From UBA6055 sp965203755 (GTDB lineage: Bacteria; Chloroflexota; Anaerolineae; Aggregatilineales; Phototrophicaceae), in contig OZ241910.1 of assembly GCA_965203755.1 (NCBI GenBank), forward strand, positions 1,612,001 to 1,676,000: a stretch of DNA of 64,000 nucleotides. The letters are read 5' to 3'. A program made the translations under genes and the position numbers. Below the pieces are notes generated by a model. The model was not told the origin of the DNA. It searched no databases and saw only the letters and a program-made list of their open reading frames with translations. Of the stretch, positions 48,987 to 58,359 are shown piece after piece (within the stretch, counting starts at the first letter, position 1; each line of letters starts with the position of its first letter).

Positions 48987-50192
48987 ATGCCCAAACTGCT
49001 CTATATCTCAATGATGCGAATCCCAACTGAAAAAGCGCACGGGCTGCAAATCATGCAGAACTGCGAAGCGTTTGCCGATGCTGGCTATGAACTGACCTTG
49101 TGGGTGTCGCGGCGCTGGAATACCCGGCAGATGCGCCAGATAAAAGACCCTTTCGCCTATTATGGCGTAAATCCTAATTTTACCATTCGCTATCTCCCCT
49201 GCCTTGACCTGTTTCCCTTGTTTCCGCCCGACAGCCGCGGCGCCCGGCTGGCATTTTATCTGCTGCTGCTGTCGTATGCGCTGGTGATGACCGCGCTGCT
49301 TTTAATGACCCGCGCCGATGTCTATTACAGTCGGGAAGAGGCTCTGCTCGCTCTGTTGAGTTGGCTGAAGCCAAAGCCCTCGCTGGCTTATGAGGCGCAC
49401 CTGCTGCCGTTATCCAGGCGCGGCGCCGCGCTGACCCGTTATGTCATCGCCAGAGTCGGCAGTGTCATCGCCATCACGCCGCAGCTTCGTCAGGATTTGA
49501 TTCATCAGCGCGGCGCCCGGCCCGAACGCACGCTGGCCGCCCACGATGGCATCCGCCGGGCCCGTTTCGCCAGTCTGCCTGATCAGTCAACGGCCCGGCG
49601 GCAAATCGGCTGGAATGAGAGCGCTTTTATCGTCGGCTATGTCGGCCGTTTGCAGATGATAGGCATGGACAAAGGCCTTAGAACGCTGGCGGCGGCTTTG
49701 TCACAGGTGAAGGGCGCGCATCTGGCGCTGGTCGGCGGGCCTGACGATATGGCTGAAAGTCTGCGCCGGCAATGGCGAGAACTAGGCTTGCCTGACGAAA
49801 GGTTTCTGTATGTCGGGCATGTTCCGCCTGATGACGTCCCGCGCTATATGAGCGCCTTTGATGTCTGCGCCATGCCGCACCCGCACACCACCCAATTCGC
49901 CTATTATACCTCTCCCCTCAAGCTGTTTGAATATATGGCGTCGCACAGTCCGATTGTCGCCTCTGATTTGCCGGCCTGGTCGGATGTCGTCCGCCATGAA
50001 GAATCAGCTTTGCTGGCGCCGCCGGCCGACAGCGCCGCTCTGGCACAGGCGATTGACCGTCTGCGCCGCGACCCGGCTTTGCGTCAGCGCTTGGCAAAGG
50101 CCGCCCGCAGGCGCGTCATGGCGCATTACACTTGGGCCGCCCGCGCCGAAAAAATCCGGGCGCACATCCAGCCGGCGCAAACTGCGGATTGA
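48987..50192 (+). CDS. Glycosyltransferase family 4
   Basis: 401 residues. Retaining GT-B enzyme that transfers sugar from an activated donor to a cell-surface or lipid acceptor. The N-terminal domain has MRIPTEKAHGLQIMQNCEAFADAG, where acceptor-binding residues lie. The C-terminal donor domain has VGYVGRLQMIGMDKGLRTL near 215-233 and LFEYMASHSPIVASDLPAWSD near 310-330, with the expected glutamate of the EX7E motif in this region. It lies 22 bp after the MFS gene and may share its transcript. Acceptor unknown. Confidence 0.9.
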   Translation: MPKLLYISMMRIPTEKAHGLQIMQNCEAFADAGYELTLWVSRRWNTRQMRQIKDPFAYYGVNPNFTIRYLPCLDLFPLFPPDSRGARLAFYLLLLSYALVMTALLLMTRADVYYSREEALLALLSWLKPKPSLAYEAHLLPLSRRGAALTRYVIARVGSVIAITPQLRQDLIHQRGARPERTLAAHDGIRRARFASLPDQSTARRQIGWNESAFIVGYVGRLQMIGMDKGLRTLAAALSQVKGAHLALVGGPDDMAESLRRQWRELGLPDERFLYVGHVPPDDVPRYMSAFDVCAMPHPHTTQFAYYTSPLKLFEYMASHSPIVASDLPAWSDVVRHEESALLAPPADSAALAQAIDRLRRDPALRQRLAKAARRRVMAHYTWAARAEKIRAHIQPAQTAD

Positions 50193-50218
50193 ACCGCGTT
50201 TTTATTTTGCCGTATAAT
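50189..50218 (+). promoter_or_regulatory. Promoter of the ATPase/Toprim operon
   Basis: TTGAAC (50189-50194) and TATAAT (50213-50218) are spaced by 18 bp, 37 bp before the ATG at 50255. It overlaps the end of the upstream glycosyltransferase gene, so the pair has its own promoter. Confidence 0.55.
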
Positions 50219-50254
50219 AACTTTAGTGCATCCCTTAACTCGCGAAGGTGCGAT

Positions 50255-51313
50255 ATGTACACATCATTTCGGGTACAGAATTTCCGCTGCTTCCGTGACC
50301 TGCGGCTGGATGATCTGGGACGGGTCAACTTGATTGCCGGCAGGAATAATTCAGGAAAAACGGCGCTGCTGGAAGCGATTTACCTGCATACTAGACCCTT
50401 ATCACCGCAGGTCTTGTTCGATTTACAGCAGACACGCGGCCTCAATGTGCCTGACGGCAGCATGGCGATCTATTGGAAACAATTCTTTTATGGCATGGAT
50501 TCGACAAATCCCATCATCATCAAGGGCGCACTCTCCTCACAATGCACAAAACTCCGCATCACTGAATTACCTTACTCGGAGGATAACGCCAAATCTTTTT
50601 CTACATACTTCCGAAACCTGATAGCTCATGGAAGAATCAAATTGCCAGAGAACGGCGATACCATTCTTGAACTTACTCTTATAGATGATGAAGAGAGAAA
50701 TGTCTATGTTGCCCCAAACCTGCCGATGTACCCAAACAAGGATGCAGAGCAGCGTTCCAGTTTTATCCCGGTACACGGAAGACCTGATAAACGGACGGTA
50801 GCTGATCAATTCAGCCAGCTTGAAATGAGCGGGGAATTGCCCAAGCTCATCAAGGCATTGCGAATTTTTGAACCGCAATTAAACGACTTGCGCTTGCTGT
50901 CGCCTGACAGCGAAATCATTATATGGGCGCGAATCAACGGAAGTCGGATGCCTTTGCGACTGATGGGAGAAGGCATCAACCAGGTAAGCCATTTCATTTT
51001 GACCATGATGACAAATCCCAAGAGTTGCCTTTTTATCGACGAAATCGAAAACGGCCTGCACTACACAATTCAAAAAGATGTATGGAAAGTCATCGGTCAA
51101 ATCGCGCGGGATTTGGATATCCAGGTATTCGCCACGACGCACAGCTTGGAGATGATACGCGCCGCCCATGAAGCCTTCAAAGACGATGCCCCTTACGATT
51201 TTCGCTATCATCGACTGGACCGGGACTCCATCACCGGCGACATTGAAGCTGTGACCTACAATCAATTTGGTATGGAAGCGGTTGTGAGCATTGATTATGA
51301 GGTGCGCGGGTGA
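50255..51313 (+). CDS. AAA/ABC-type ATPase of an OLD-like two-gene system
   Basis: 352 residues. SMC/OLD-like ATPase: Walker A AGRNNSGKT at 28-36, signature-like LMGEGINQ at 236-243, Walker B CLFIDEIENG at 258-267 and H-loop ATTHS at 293-297. The N-terminal FRVQNFRCFRDLRLDDLG is the RecF/OLD opening. About 180 residues of alpha-beta insertion separate Walker A from the signature. No nuclease domain is fused; instead a Toprim gene follows with a GTGA overlap. This split arrangement resembles the ATPase plus Toprim pairs of PARIS-type and other OLD-related anti-phage systems. ATG 50255 follows AAGGTG. AT-richer than its surroundings. Confidence 0.9.
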   Translation: MYTSFRVQNFRCFRDLRLDDLGRVNLIAGRNNSGKTALLEAIYLHTRPLSPQVLFDLQQTRGLNVPDGSMAIYWKQFFYGMDSTNPIIIKGALSSQCTKLRITELPYSEDNAKSFSTYFRNLIAHGRIKLPENGDTILELTLIDDEERNVYVAPNLPMYPNKDAEQRSSFIPVHGRPDKRTVADQFSQLEMSGELPKLIKALRIFEPQLNDLRLLSPDSEIIIWARINGSRMPLRLMGEGINQVSHFILTMMTNPKSCLFIDEIENGLHYTIQKDVWKVIGQIARDLDIQVFATTHSLEMIRAAHEAFKDDAPYDFRYHRLDRDSITGDIEAVTYNQFGMEAVVSIDYEVRG

Positions 51314-51990
51314 CCATAAAGATTCCAGCTGATGAACCGCGCCTGCTGTTGGTTGAAGGCGCGGATGATAGAGAATTTTTTCGCAAACTTGCCGAGTACC
51401 TTGACATAAGCAGTCAAATCCACTTGGTTAGTTATGAAGGCAAAGATAACCTCAAAAACTATCTCCTGGCTATCCTGACTGACGGCTGCTTTGCCAAACG
51501 AAGGCATATCGGAATTGTCCGTGATTCAGATTATAACACCAACGCATTTCATAGCGTCATTAGCGCACTCAAAAATACAAATAGAAATGCCAACTCGAAA
51601 AATAAATTTTCAATTCCTCCAGAACCCCTTGTGCGATCCGCTGGATTACCCTATGTGTCCGTTTTGCCCCTGCCGGTAGATACGGAAGGCAGCTTGGAAG
51701 ACCTTGTTCTGGCTGCTTTGCAAGCGGACCCAATAATGCCTTGTGTGGATGACTATTTTGCATGTTTAACGAAAGTCGGATTGCGAATATCTAAAAATCG
51801 CGCCTCCAAAAGCAAGCTCAGCGTCTTTATCTCTGGCAAAATTGTTGACAGCAGGCAGTCCACGAGACGCGACGTAAGTCGGAAATTTTTGCGGGAAGCA
51901 GTTGGCATGGGTTGGTGGGATAATGAACTCTGGGAGCATGATAGTTTTAATGATGCAAAGGCATTCTTGCGGCAGCTTGCTGTGGATTAA
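51310..51990 (+). CDS. Toprim-domain protein (DUF3226-like), partner of the ATPase
   Basis: 226 residues. The Toprim fold is visible as LLLVEGADDREFF at 12-24 (catalytic glutamate 16) and HIGIVRDSDYN at 66-76 with the DxD pair (D72, D74). The rest (residues 90-226) includes LPLPVDTEGSLEDLVLAAL and KLSVFISGKIVDSRQSTRRD. DUF3226/DUF4435-like proteins of this form are the putative nucleases beside OLD-type ATPases. The GTG start overlaps the ATPase stop by four bases, so the two are made together. A role as effector nuclease controlled by the ATPase is inferred from similar systems, not from this sequence alone. Confidence 0.85.
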   Translation: MTIKIPADEPRLLLVEGADDREFFRKLAEYLDISSQIHLVSYEGKDNLKNYLLAILTDGCFAKRRHIGIVRDSDYNTNAFHSVISALKNTNRNANSKNKFSIPPEPLVRSAGLPYVSVLPLPVDTEGSLEDLVLAALQADPIMPCVDDYFACLTKVGLRISKNRASKSKLSVFISGKIVDSRQSTRRDVSRKFLREAVGMGWWDNELWEHDSFNDAKAFLRQLAVD

Positions 51991-52184
51991 GATTTAGCCC
52001 CAAAGTGAGGCGCGCGGCTGTCCAGGCAGATATTATCGTTTGAGTTCGTCGCTTGTAATTGATGATGGCGGCTAAAAGCGCCCTCCTTGAGTCCAGCCGT
52101 CCGTTTCGCTGTCAGCAAACCGGCGCCTTTCGAATGATTGGCGGAATTCTGCCAACCTGACCATGCCATTTGACAATACCGGTG

Positions 52185-52190
52185 TATAAT
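52185..52190 (+). promoter_or_regulatory. -10 box of the DAHP synthase gene
   Basis: TATAAT, preceded by GGTG, 45 bp upstream of the GTG at 52235. A TTGACA at 52170-52175 is only 9 bp away and cannot serve as its -35. Confidence 0.45.
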
Positions 52191-52234
52191 AACCTCGTAT
52201 CAGCCATGTATCTGAAGCATTGGGAGTACGAGTC

Positions 52235-53329
52235 GTGTCACCAACAAATCGTCTACAGGAGCTGCGGGGGCAGATTGACCCGATCAATATGCAAATCCTT
52301 GAACTGCTCAACCGGCGGGCGGAAATCGCGCTGGAAATCGGCAAGGTTCAACAGGAGTTAGGCACGGGATTTTATGACCCGCAGCGCGAATCAGAAATGC
52401 TGACGGCGCTCCAGCAGGCCAACGAAGGCCCCTTCAGCAGCGAAACCATCAAGAAGCTGTTTAACGAAATTTTCCACGCCACCTTGAACCTTGAAGAACG
52501 CGATGCCCGCCAGACGATTCTGGCGCAAAGGAAAAAGCCAGACCAGCACACGATGATTGAATTGGACAACGGCTTGCGTATTGGCGGCGGCGCCTTTGAA
52601 ATCATTGCCGGCCCCTGCGCCATCGAAAGCTACCAGCAGATGGACGAAGTGGCGGCTGTGCTTGCCGGCCGCGGCCTGAAAATCATCCGCGGCATGGGCT
52701 ACAAACCGCGCACCTCGCCTTATGATTTCCAAGGCCTGGGTGAAGCGGGGCTGAAGATCGCCCGCCAGATAGCCGATAAATACAATCTGGCGCTCATCAG
52801 CGAAGTCCTTGATCTGTCGCTGATTCCGATGATGGATGACTATGTGGATATTTTCTGGGTGGGCGCGCGTAATATGCAAAACAGCTTCCTGCTGCGGGCG
52901 CTCGGCAAACAGGACAAACCGGTCCTGCTCAAACGCAGTTTTGGCGCCACCTTGAAAGAATTCGTCTATGCCGCCGAATACATTATGAGCGGCGGCAATT
53001 CCAATGTCATCCTGATGGAACGCGGCATCCGCACCTTCAGCGAATGGACGCGCAACACCCTCGATATCAGCGCGGTGCCCCTGCTCAAACAAGAGACGCA
53101 CCTGCCGGTGATTGTGGACATCTCGCATTCGGCCGGCCGCCGCGACATCGCCAATCCGCTCGGCCGTGTAGCCCGCGTCAGCGGCGCCGACGGGCTGATG
53201 GTCGAAGTGCATCCCAACCCGGATGTCGCCCTGTCAGATGCCAAACAGCAGCTAAGCCTGCCACAGTTCAATCAACTGATGGACGATATTGAATCCATTT
53301 CGCGCTACGGTCAGCAAACCAAGGCCTAA
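52235..53329 (+). CDS. Bifunctional chorismate mutase / 3-deoxy-7-phosphoheptulonate synthase
   Basis: 364 residues. First step of the shikimate pathway (phosphoenolpyruvate plus erythrose 4-phosphate to DAHP), fused to chorismate mutase, which in this family also acts as feedback sensor for prephenate. N-terminal AroQ-type chorismate mutase at about 1-85: LQELRGQIDPINMQILELLNRRAEIALEIGKVQ. The C-terminal type I-beta synthase has EIIAGPCAIES near 125, RGMGYKPRTSPYDFQGLG, NLALISEVLDL, KPVLLKRSFGAT and DISHSAGRRD. GTG 52235 sits 8 bases after GGGAG. Other aro genes are not in the window. Confidence 0.94.
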   Translation: MSPTNRLQELRGQIDPINMQILELLNRRAEIALEIGKVQQELGTGFYDPQRESEMLTALQQANEGPFSSETIKKLFNEIFHATLNLEERDARQTILAQRKKPDQHTMIELDNGLRIGGGAFEIIAGPCAIESYQQMDEVAAVLAGRGLKIIRGMGYKPRTSPYDFQGLGEAGLKIARQIADKYNLALISEVLDLSLIPMMDDYVDIFWVGARNMQNSFLLRALGKQDKPVLLKRSFGATLKEFVYAAEYIMSGGNSNVILMERGIRTFSEWTRNTLDISAVPLLKQETHLPVIVDISHSAGRRDIANPLGRVARVSGADGLMVEVHPNPDVALSDAKQQLSLPQFNQLMDDIESISRYGQQTKA

Positions 53330-53387
53330 GCGCTCTTTTTGCTGATGGGGCTTTGTCGGCGCCAGCGAATGAGGTTGACAAAGGTTG

Positions 53388-54767
53388 ATGCGGCATCATC
53401 TGAATCGTCATAAACTGGCCATGGTAATGGTGATTGCCATGGCCCTGCGGATGGCGGTCTTGTTCGCGTTTCCTTCCGTGTTCGACTTCAGCGGCGGCGA
53501 TGGTGATATCCACGGCTCGGCCGCCTATGATGAATATGCGCTCAATCTGCTGGAAACTGGCGTCTATGGGCGGGAAAGCGGCATGCCTGATTCGATTCTG
53601 CCGCCGCTCTACAGCTATGTTTTAGCCGCCGTGTACCGTCTTTTCGGACGCCATTATATCGCCGTTGGTCTGCTGCACGCATGCTTTGACGCGCTGTCCA
53701 TCGCGCTTTTGCATGATATTTCGCGGCGGCTCTTTCCGCGGCCGGCAGGTGAATGGGTTGGAACGTTGGCGGCTTTGTTCTTCGCGCTTTATCCCTACCT
53801 CATTTTCCAAAATCTGACGGTCGTTGATACCCCCCTGTGGATCCTGCTTTTGCATCTGTTCCTTTGGCTGATGATTCGGCTGCGCGAACGCGAAGCATTT
53901 GACCGCCGAACGGTTTGGATCGCCTTGGCTGGAGGGCTTGCGCTGGGCATGGCGACATTGACGCGCCCCCTGCTGCCGCCCTTGGCGCTTTTGATCGCGC
54001 TGTGGTTTCTGCTGCGGCTCGGCTTATGGCAAACCCTGCTGCGGCTGCTGCCGGCGGCGCTTGTCAGCCTGCTGGCGCTGCTGCCCTGGCTGATGCGCGG
54101 CGATCAAATTCATGGCGGATTCGTGGCGGTCGCGCTCAACAGCGGCGAGAATTTTTATCAGGGCAATAATCCGCAGACGATTCCCTTCTTCCGCGCCGGC
54201 TACGATGTGCAATGGTCAAGCCCGCCGCAAAATCTGCCGCCAACCCAGGACCGCTATGTCATCAATCAGGCGCTGATGCAGGCCGGCTGGCGTTATCTGC
54301 GCGGCAATCCGCATCAAATACCCGAACTCCTGCTGGTCAAATTCCAAGTCTACTGGAATGTGCAGGTCACGCCGCGAAACAATCTGCGTCAGGGTGAAAG
54401 CCTGCGCCTTGAAAACGGCGAGGCGCTGCTGATTAGGGATGAAGGCTCGCAGACCGGCGTTACGGCGGCGAACGCGGCATATCAGGATAACAGCCTCTTC
54501 AATGTCATCGGGCGCAGCGTTCATATTCTATACTTCGGCGGGCTGTGGCTGCTGGCGGTTATCGGCGCCTGGCTGTGCCGCCGCGAATGGCGGCTGGTTT
54601 CCCTGCTCTTTTTCGTACAGCTAAGCCAGACCGCCATCTACCTCATCTTTCATCCCTCGACCCGCTACCGCTCGCCGACCGACCCGCTTCTGTTCGTTTT
54701 CTCGGCTTATGCGCTGGTTTGGGGAGTCGCCTGGTGGCGGAATCAGCGGGGGAAGATGCCATCGTGA
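53388..54767 (+). CDS. Glycosyltransferase family 39-like membrane protein
   Basis: 459 residues with ten or more membrane helices. GT-C type transferase using a polyprenyl-phosphate sugar. The acidic first-loop motif GSAAYDEYALNLLETGVYG after helix 1 fits the ArnT/PMT family DE pair, and LTRPLLPPLALLIALWFL marks the middle helices. The periplasmic part around 265-340 (GENFYQGNNPQTIPFF) resembles DUF-type GT39 proteins. Acceptor (protein, glycan or lipid) unknown. ATG 53388 follows AAAGG; a TTG three bases upstream is in frame. Confidence 0.85.
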   Translation: MRHHLNRHKLAMVMVIAMALRMAVLFAFPSVFDFSGGDGDIHGSAAYDEYALNLLETGVYGRESGMPDSILPPLYSYVLAAVYRLFGRHYIAVGLLHACFDALSIALLHDISRRLFPRPAGEWVGTLAALFFALYPYLIFQNLTVVDTPLWILLLHLFLWLMIRLREREAFDRRTVWIALAGGLALGMATLTRPLLPPLALLIALWFLLRLGLWQTLLRLLPAALVSLLALLPWLMRGDQIHGGFVAVALNSGENFYQGNNPQTIPFFRAGYDVQWSSPPQNLPPTQDRYVINQALMQAGWRYLRGNPHQIPELLLVKFQVYWNVQVTPRNNLRQGESLRLENGEALLIRDEGSQTGVTAANAAYQDNSLFNVIGRSVHILYFGGLWLLAVIGAWLCRREWRLVSLLFFVQLSQTAIYLIFHPSTRYRSPTDPLLFVFSAYALVWGVAWWRNQRGKMPS

Positions 54768-54830
54768 TTCGCTGTTGCAATGTTCATACATTTGTTCTAC
54801 ACTTTATCTTAAAAGCGGATGGATTGTGCC

Positions 54831-55637
54831 ATGAACAAGCAGAAACCGCCAAAAGGGATTGAATGGACGCGCATCAAGCGGACGATTGATGGTCAGGATG
54901 TTGAACTGCCCGGCTATACATGGAATCCCACCGGCGGCTGTTTTCATGGCTGCACCTGGCAGATGCCGGATGGCTCTATCACCGAATGTTACGCCAAGAC
55001 GATTGCCGAACGTTTTACTGGCGCTTATGATCGCGGCTTCGAGCATCATTACTGGCGGCCGCACAATCTGGAGGCGCCGCTCAAAGTTAAAGACCCCGCC
55101 GGCATTTTTGTCGGCAGCATGGCCGATTTGTTCGGACATTGGGTGCCCGAAGAGCAGATTCGGCAGGTGATTGATGTCATGCACACAGCCGAATGGCATA
55201 TCTTCCAGACCCTTAGCAAATTCCCGATTCGCCTGCCGCAGTTCAATCCTTTTCCGCCCAACGTTTGGGTAGGCGTCAGCGTTCCGGCTGGACATCTTAT
55301 GAGTCAGACCGGCGGGGCAAGGGCGCTGGGCGCATACTTGCGGCACATGCAAAAAATTGAAGCCGAAGTTCGTTTTATGAGCATTGAGCCGCTGTGGTTT
55401 GATGCCGCGCCGGTGTTTGAGGGTTGGCTGGAACAAGCGGGGAAGCTGCCCTTTGAGTGGGTGATTATTGGCGCGGCTTCCAACGGCAGTAGGATATTCC
55501 AACCCAAAATTGAATGGACTGCTTCTTTAGTTGATCTGTTAGACAGCCAGAATATCCCGATATTTTTTAAGGGCAATCTGGAATGGGGGGAATGGCGGGA
55601 TGGGTTTCCCGCGCCGGTCTTGTTATCGGCATATTAG
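54831..55637 (+). CDS. DUF5131 family protein (phage Gp37-like)
   Basis: 268 residues. TWNPTGGCFHGC with a third cysteine at ITECYAK gives a three-cysteine motif (C-x3-C-x11-C) that recalls radical-SAM proteins. DPAGIFVGSMADLFGHWVPEEQI, HIFQTLSKFPIRLP, WVGVSVP and RFMSIEPLW are the conserved DUF5131 segments; many members are carried by phages and integrative elements. The family's reaction is not established. ATG 54831 is chosen; ATG 54819 in frame is possible. It stands alone after the GT39 gene (63-bp gap) and looks acquired, with no phage genes nearby. Confidence 0.85.
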   Translation: MNKQKPPKGIEWTRIKRTIDGQDVELPGYTWNPTGGCFHGCTWQMPDGSITECYAKTIAERFTGAYDRGFEHHYWRPHNLEAPLKVKDPAGIFVGSMADLFGHWVPEEQIRQVIDVMHTAEWHIFQTLSKFPIRLPQFNPFPPNVWVGVSVPAGHLMSQTGGARALGAYLRHMQKIEAEVRFMSIEPLWFDAAPVFEGWLEQAGKLPFEWVIIGAASNGSRIFQPKIEWTASLVDLLDSQNIPIFFKGNLEWGEWRDGFPAPVLLSAY

Positions 55638-55716
55638 AGCAGTCTTCGTTGCCTGACAATGCTCCATCCTTTCACTTGAGTTTAGATGATAGCACAAGTT
55701 TTCTAAAAAACACATC

Positions 55717-58158
55717 CTAATCCCCATCCGGCGCCAGCAAATCCCAGAAGCGGTTCAGCAGATAGCGATATTTCAGTCCATGCGAGAGCAACACCATCGT
55801 CAGCAGAAACAGCGCCGTAATCGCAATAATCAGCAGCGTTCCCGTGCCGCCGTCCCAAGTCGGCGGGTCAAACTCAAACAGAGCAGGACTAAGATACATC
55901 CCAATAATGGTCAGTGCCGTAAGCAGGCTGCTCAAGAGGAGGATGCGCCAGTGTTTCAGAAAGGACTTGGGCTGATAAAAATCAATGCCTTGGATATGCC
56001 AGGTAATCAGCATGCCATAAAGCGCGACCAGAATGGTAATGGCAGAACGAGTCATGCCTAAATTGCCGCCGCTGCCAAAATAAGCCATCAGATACAGCAG
56101 GGTCAAACACACCGCGCCGATAAAGCCCATTGTAAAGATATAATCCATCACATCGCGCCGAAACCGCGCCATATACTGCGGCCGCAGCCAGCCCAAAGCG
56201 ATCAAAGTCGCCGGCAAATTCACCGTGCCGAAGGTCGCCCAGCTAATCTGCACTGGCGTAATCGGGAAGGGCAGCGCCATAAACGGCACAAAAACAAACA
56301 GCGCAATGGTATAAAAATTGCGAACGAGAAACATCTTCATCGTGCCGAAGATGGTCTGCGTGGTTGCCTTGCCTTCACCGAAAGCCCGCGGCAGCGTGGA
56401 CATGGCGTTGTTCAGCAGCACAATATCAGCCACATCCTTGCTGATTTGCGTGCCGTCGTTCATCACAATCGCCAGATTGGCGGCTTTCAGCGCCGGGACA
56501 TCATTGACGCCATCCCCGACCATCGATACATATTCACCCTGCTGGCGAAGCGCCGCCACGATGCGCTGCTTGGCGCTGGGCTCGATGCGGGCGAATACAT
56601 TCGATTCGCGCACGGCGGCCGCAAATTCACCCTCTCCCATCGCATCAAGCTCATGCCCCTGCCAGGCTTGGCTGCCGACCTCCATCCCCGCCTGGGCGGC
56701 AATCGCGCGGACTGTCTCGATATTGTCGCCGGAGATGACCTTGAGCTTCAGCCCCTCATTGCGGAAAGCCTGCAAGGTCTGCTGAATATCATCTCGAATC
56801 CGGTCGCTCATCACAATCAGGGCGAGCGGCTGCGCCTGGGCTGAAACATTGCTGTCCGCAGGATCTGGTTCGCCCGCCATCATCGCAAATGCCAGCACCC
56901 GCATCCCATCTCTCGAAAGCGCCTGCGCCTGCGCCAAAAGCGGACTGTCGGCGGCGAGCAGACGTTCGGGCGCGCCCATCAGCAGCGCTTTATCCGCCAG
57001 ACAAACCGCAGCCCATTTGCGTCCCGATGAAAACGGGATTTCTTTCAGCTTGCGCGGCCAATCGCCGCCGCCGATATGGTCGACGTAAGCCTCAACCGCT
57101 TTGGCGGTATGGTTCAGGTGCGCCAGATTTTTGAGATACACAAACAGGTCATAGTCGATATCCCGGCTGTCCACATCGGCGATTTTGATGACATCCTGAA
57201 CGGCAAGTTTGTTTTGGGTGAGGGTGCCGGTTTTATCGAAGCACAGCACCGTCGCGTTCGCCAGCGATTCGACCGCATTGACGCGCTGAATGAGCGTCTG
57301 CCGCCGACTGATTTTGATGGCGCCAATCGTCAGCGACAAAATCGCCACCAGCACCAAACCCTGCGGCACCAAGCTGGTGGTAAAGACGACCGCATTGCGT
57401 ACAGTCTCCAGAAAAACGTTATTGAGGAAAAAGCCGGTGATGAAGATCAGCGGCACAAATACAAACATCAGCAGCGCCGTCACTTCAACGATGATGTCAA
57501 TTTTGACCTGCGTCGGTGTTTTGACTATCTTGTATTGCTTGGCAATCGCGGCCAGCCGATTGATGCCGCTTTCGGCGCCGACCCGCGTGGCGCGCATGAC
57601 GCCGGCGCCAGCCGTGCAGAATGACCCCGAAAAAACCTCGTCCGCCGCCGCTTTCGCAATCGCGTCCGATTCGCCGGTCAGCAGCGATTCATCCATCTCC
57701 AGCGAGTCGCTGCGGACAATCTCGCCGTCCACCACCAGCCGGTCGCCGGGTTCGATGCGGATAATCTCATCTTTGACGACCTGTCGCATCGGCACATTCA
57801 CCCAGTCGCCGTCGCGGAGACAAGGCACGATCTGTTCGGACAGCGCCGCCAGTTTGTCCAGCTTGCGCTTGGCATGGAATTCCTGAATCATGCCGAAGAA
57901 GGTATTCGACACCACGCTGAAGCCGGCAAAAAAGGCCGTCGCATAGTCTTGCAGCAGCACCACGACAATCAGCAGACTGCCCAGCACGATATTAAACAGG
58001 TTCAATACATTGTCGCGGAAGATATCCCAATAGCTGCGGCCGACGCGGGCGTCGAAGTCATTGCTTTCGCCGCGTTTCAGGCGCGCCTGGACTTCGCGCT
58101 GGCTTAGCCCGGTGATGGGCGGCGCCGGCTGCTGTTTTGGCTCGACAAGGGTTTGCAT
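55717..58158 (-). CDS. Cation-translocating P-type ATPase (CtpE-like)
   Basis: 813 residues. ATP-driven cation pump. The actuator-domain TGES is at 161-164, the phosphorylated aspartate in CFDKTGTLTQNK is Asp308, and MVGDGVNDVPALKAANLAI is the hinge motif. The transmembrane motif is PQGL at 265-268 in TSLVPQGLVLVAI rather than the PEGL of calcium and sodium/potassium pumps; this pattern is seen in mycobacterial CtpE, reported to move calcium. Eight to ten membrane helices. No heavy-metal-binding N-terminal domain. Ion specificity is inferred and not certain. Confidence 0.9.
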   Translation of the reverse strand: MQTLVEPKQQPAPPITGLSQREVQARLKRGESNDFDARVGRSYWDIFRDNVLNLFNIVLGSLLIVVVLLQDYATAFFAGFSVVSNTFFGMIQEFHAKRKLDKLAALSEQIVPCLRDGDWVNVPMRQVVKDEIIRIEPGDRLVVDGEIVRSDSLEMDESLLTGESDAIAKAAADEVFSGSFCTAGAGVMRATRVGAESGINRLAAIAKQYKIVKTPTQVKIDIIVEVTALLMFVFVPLIFITGFFLNNVFLETVRNAVVFTTSLVPQGLVLVAILSLTIGAIKISRRQTLIQRVNAVESLANATVLCFDKTGTLTQNKLAVQDVIKIADVDSRDIDYDLFVYLKNLAHLNHTAKAVEAYVDHIGGGDWPRKLKEIPFSSGRKWAAVCLADKALLMGAPERLLAADSPLLAQAQALSRDGMRVLAFAMMAGEPDPADSNVSAQAQPLALIVMSDRIRDDIQQTLQAFRNEGLKLKVISGDNIETVRAIAAQAGMEVGSQAWQGHELDAMGEGEFAAAVRESNVFARIEPSAKQRIVAALRQQGEYVSMVGDGVNDVPALKAANLAIVMNDGTQISKDVADIVLLNNAMSTLPRAFGEGKATTQTIFGTMKMFLVRNFYTIALFVFVPFMALPFPITPVQISWATFGTVNLPATLIALGWLRPQYMARFRRDVMDYIFTMGFIGAVCLTLLYLMAYFGSGGNLGMTRSAITILVALYGMLITWHIQGIDFYQPKSFLKHWRILLLSSLLTALTIIGMYLSPALFEFDPPTWDGGTGTLLIIAITALFLLTMVLLSHGLKYRYLLNRFWDLLAPDGD

Positions 58159-58359
58159 GGTGTGCGCGTGCGTCCCTGGCTGGTCATGTCAATGGTCTTT
58201 ACGCAGAAAGCCATCCTATTGTAACCGCGATTGGGATTTCTGTACGGCGGCGATGCGGCGAATGGGAGGAAGGTTTAGCCCTCGAACAAGCCCTTTTGCG
58301 ATTTGCCTTCGCCGACGGCGATATGAGAATTTGATTGAGTGAATGCGGTCGTTTTTGCG

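Noticed and set aside
52170..52190. TTGACA followed by TATAAT as a complete promoter
   Set aside because: Spacing is only 9 bp, too short for sigma-70; only the -10 box is kept.
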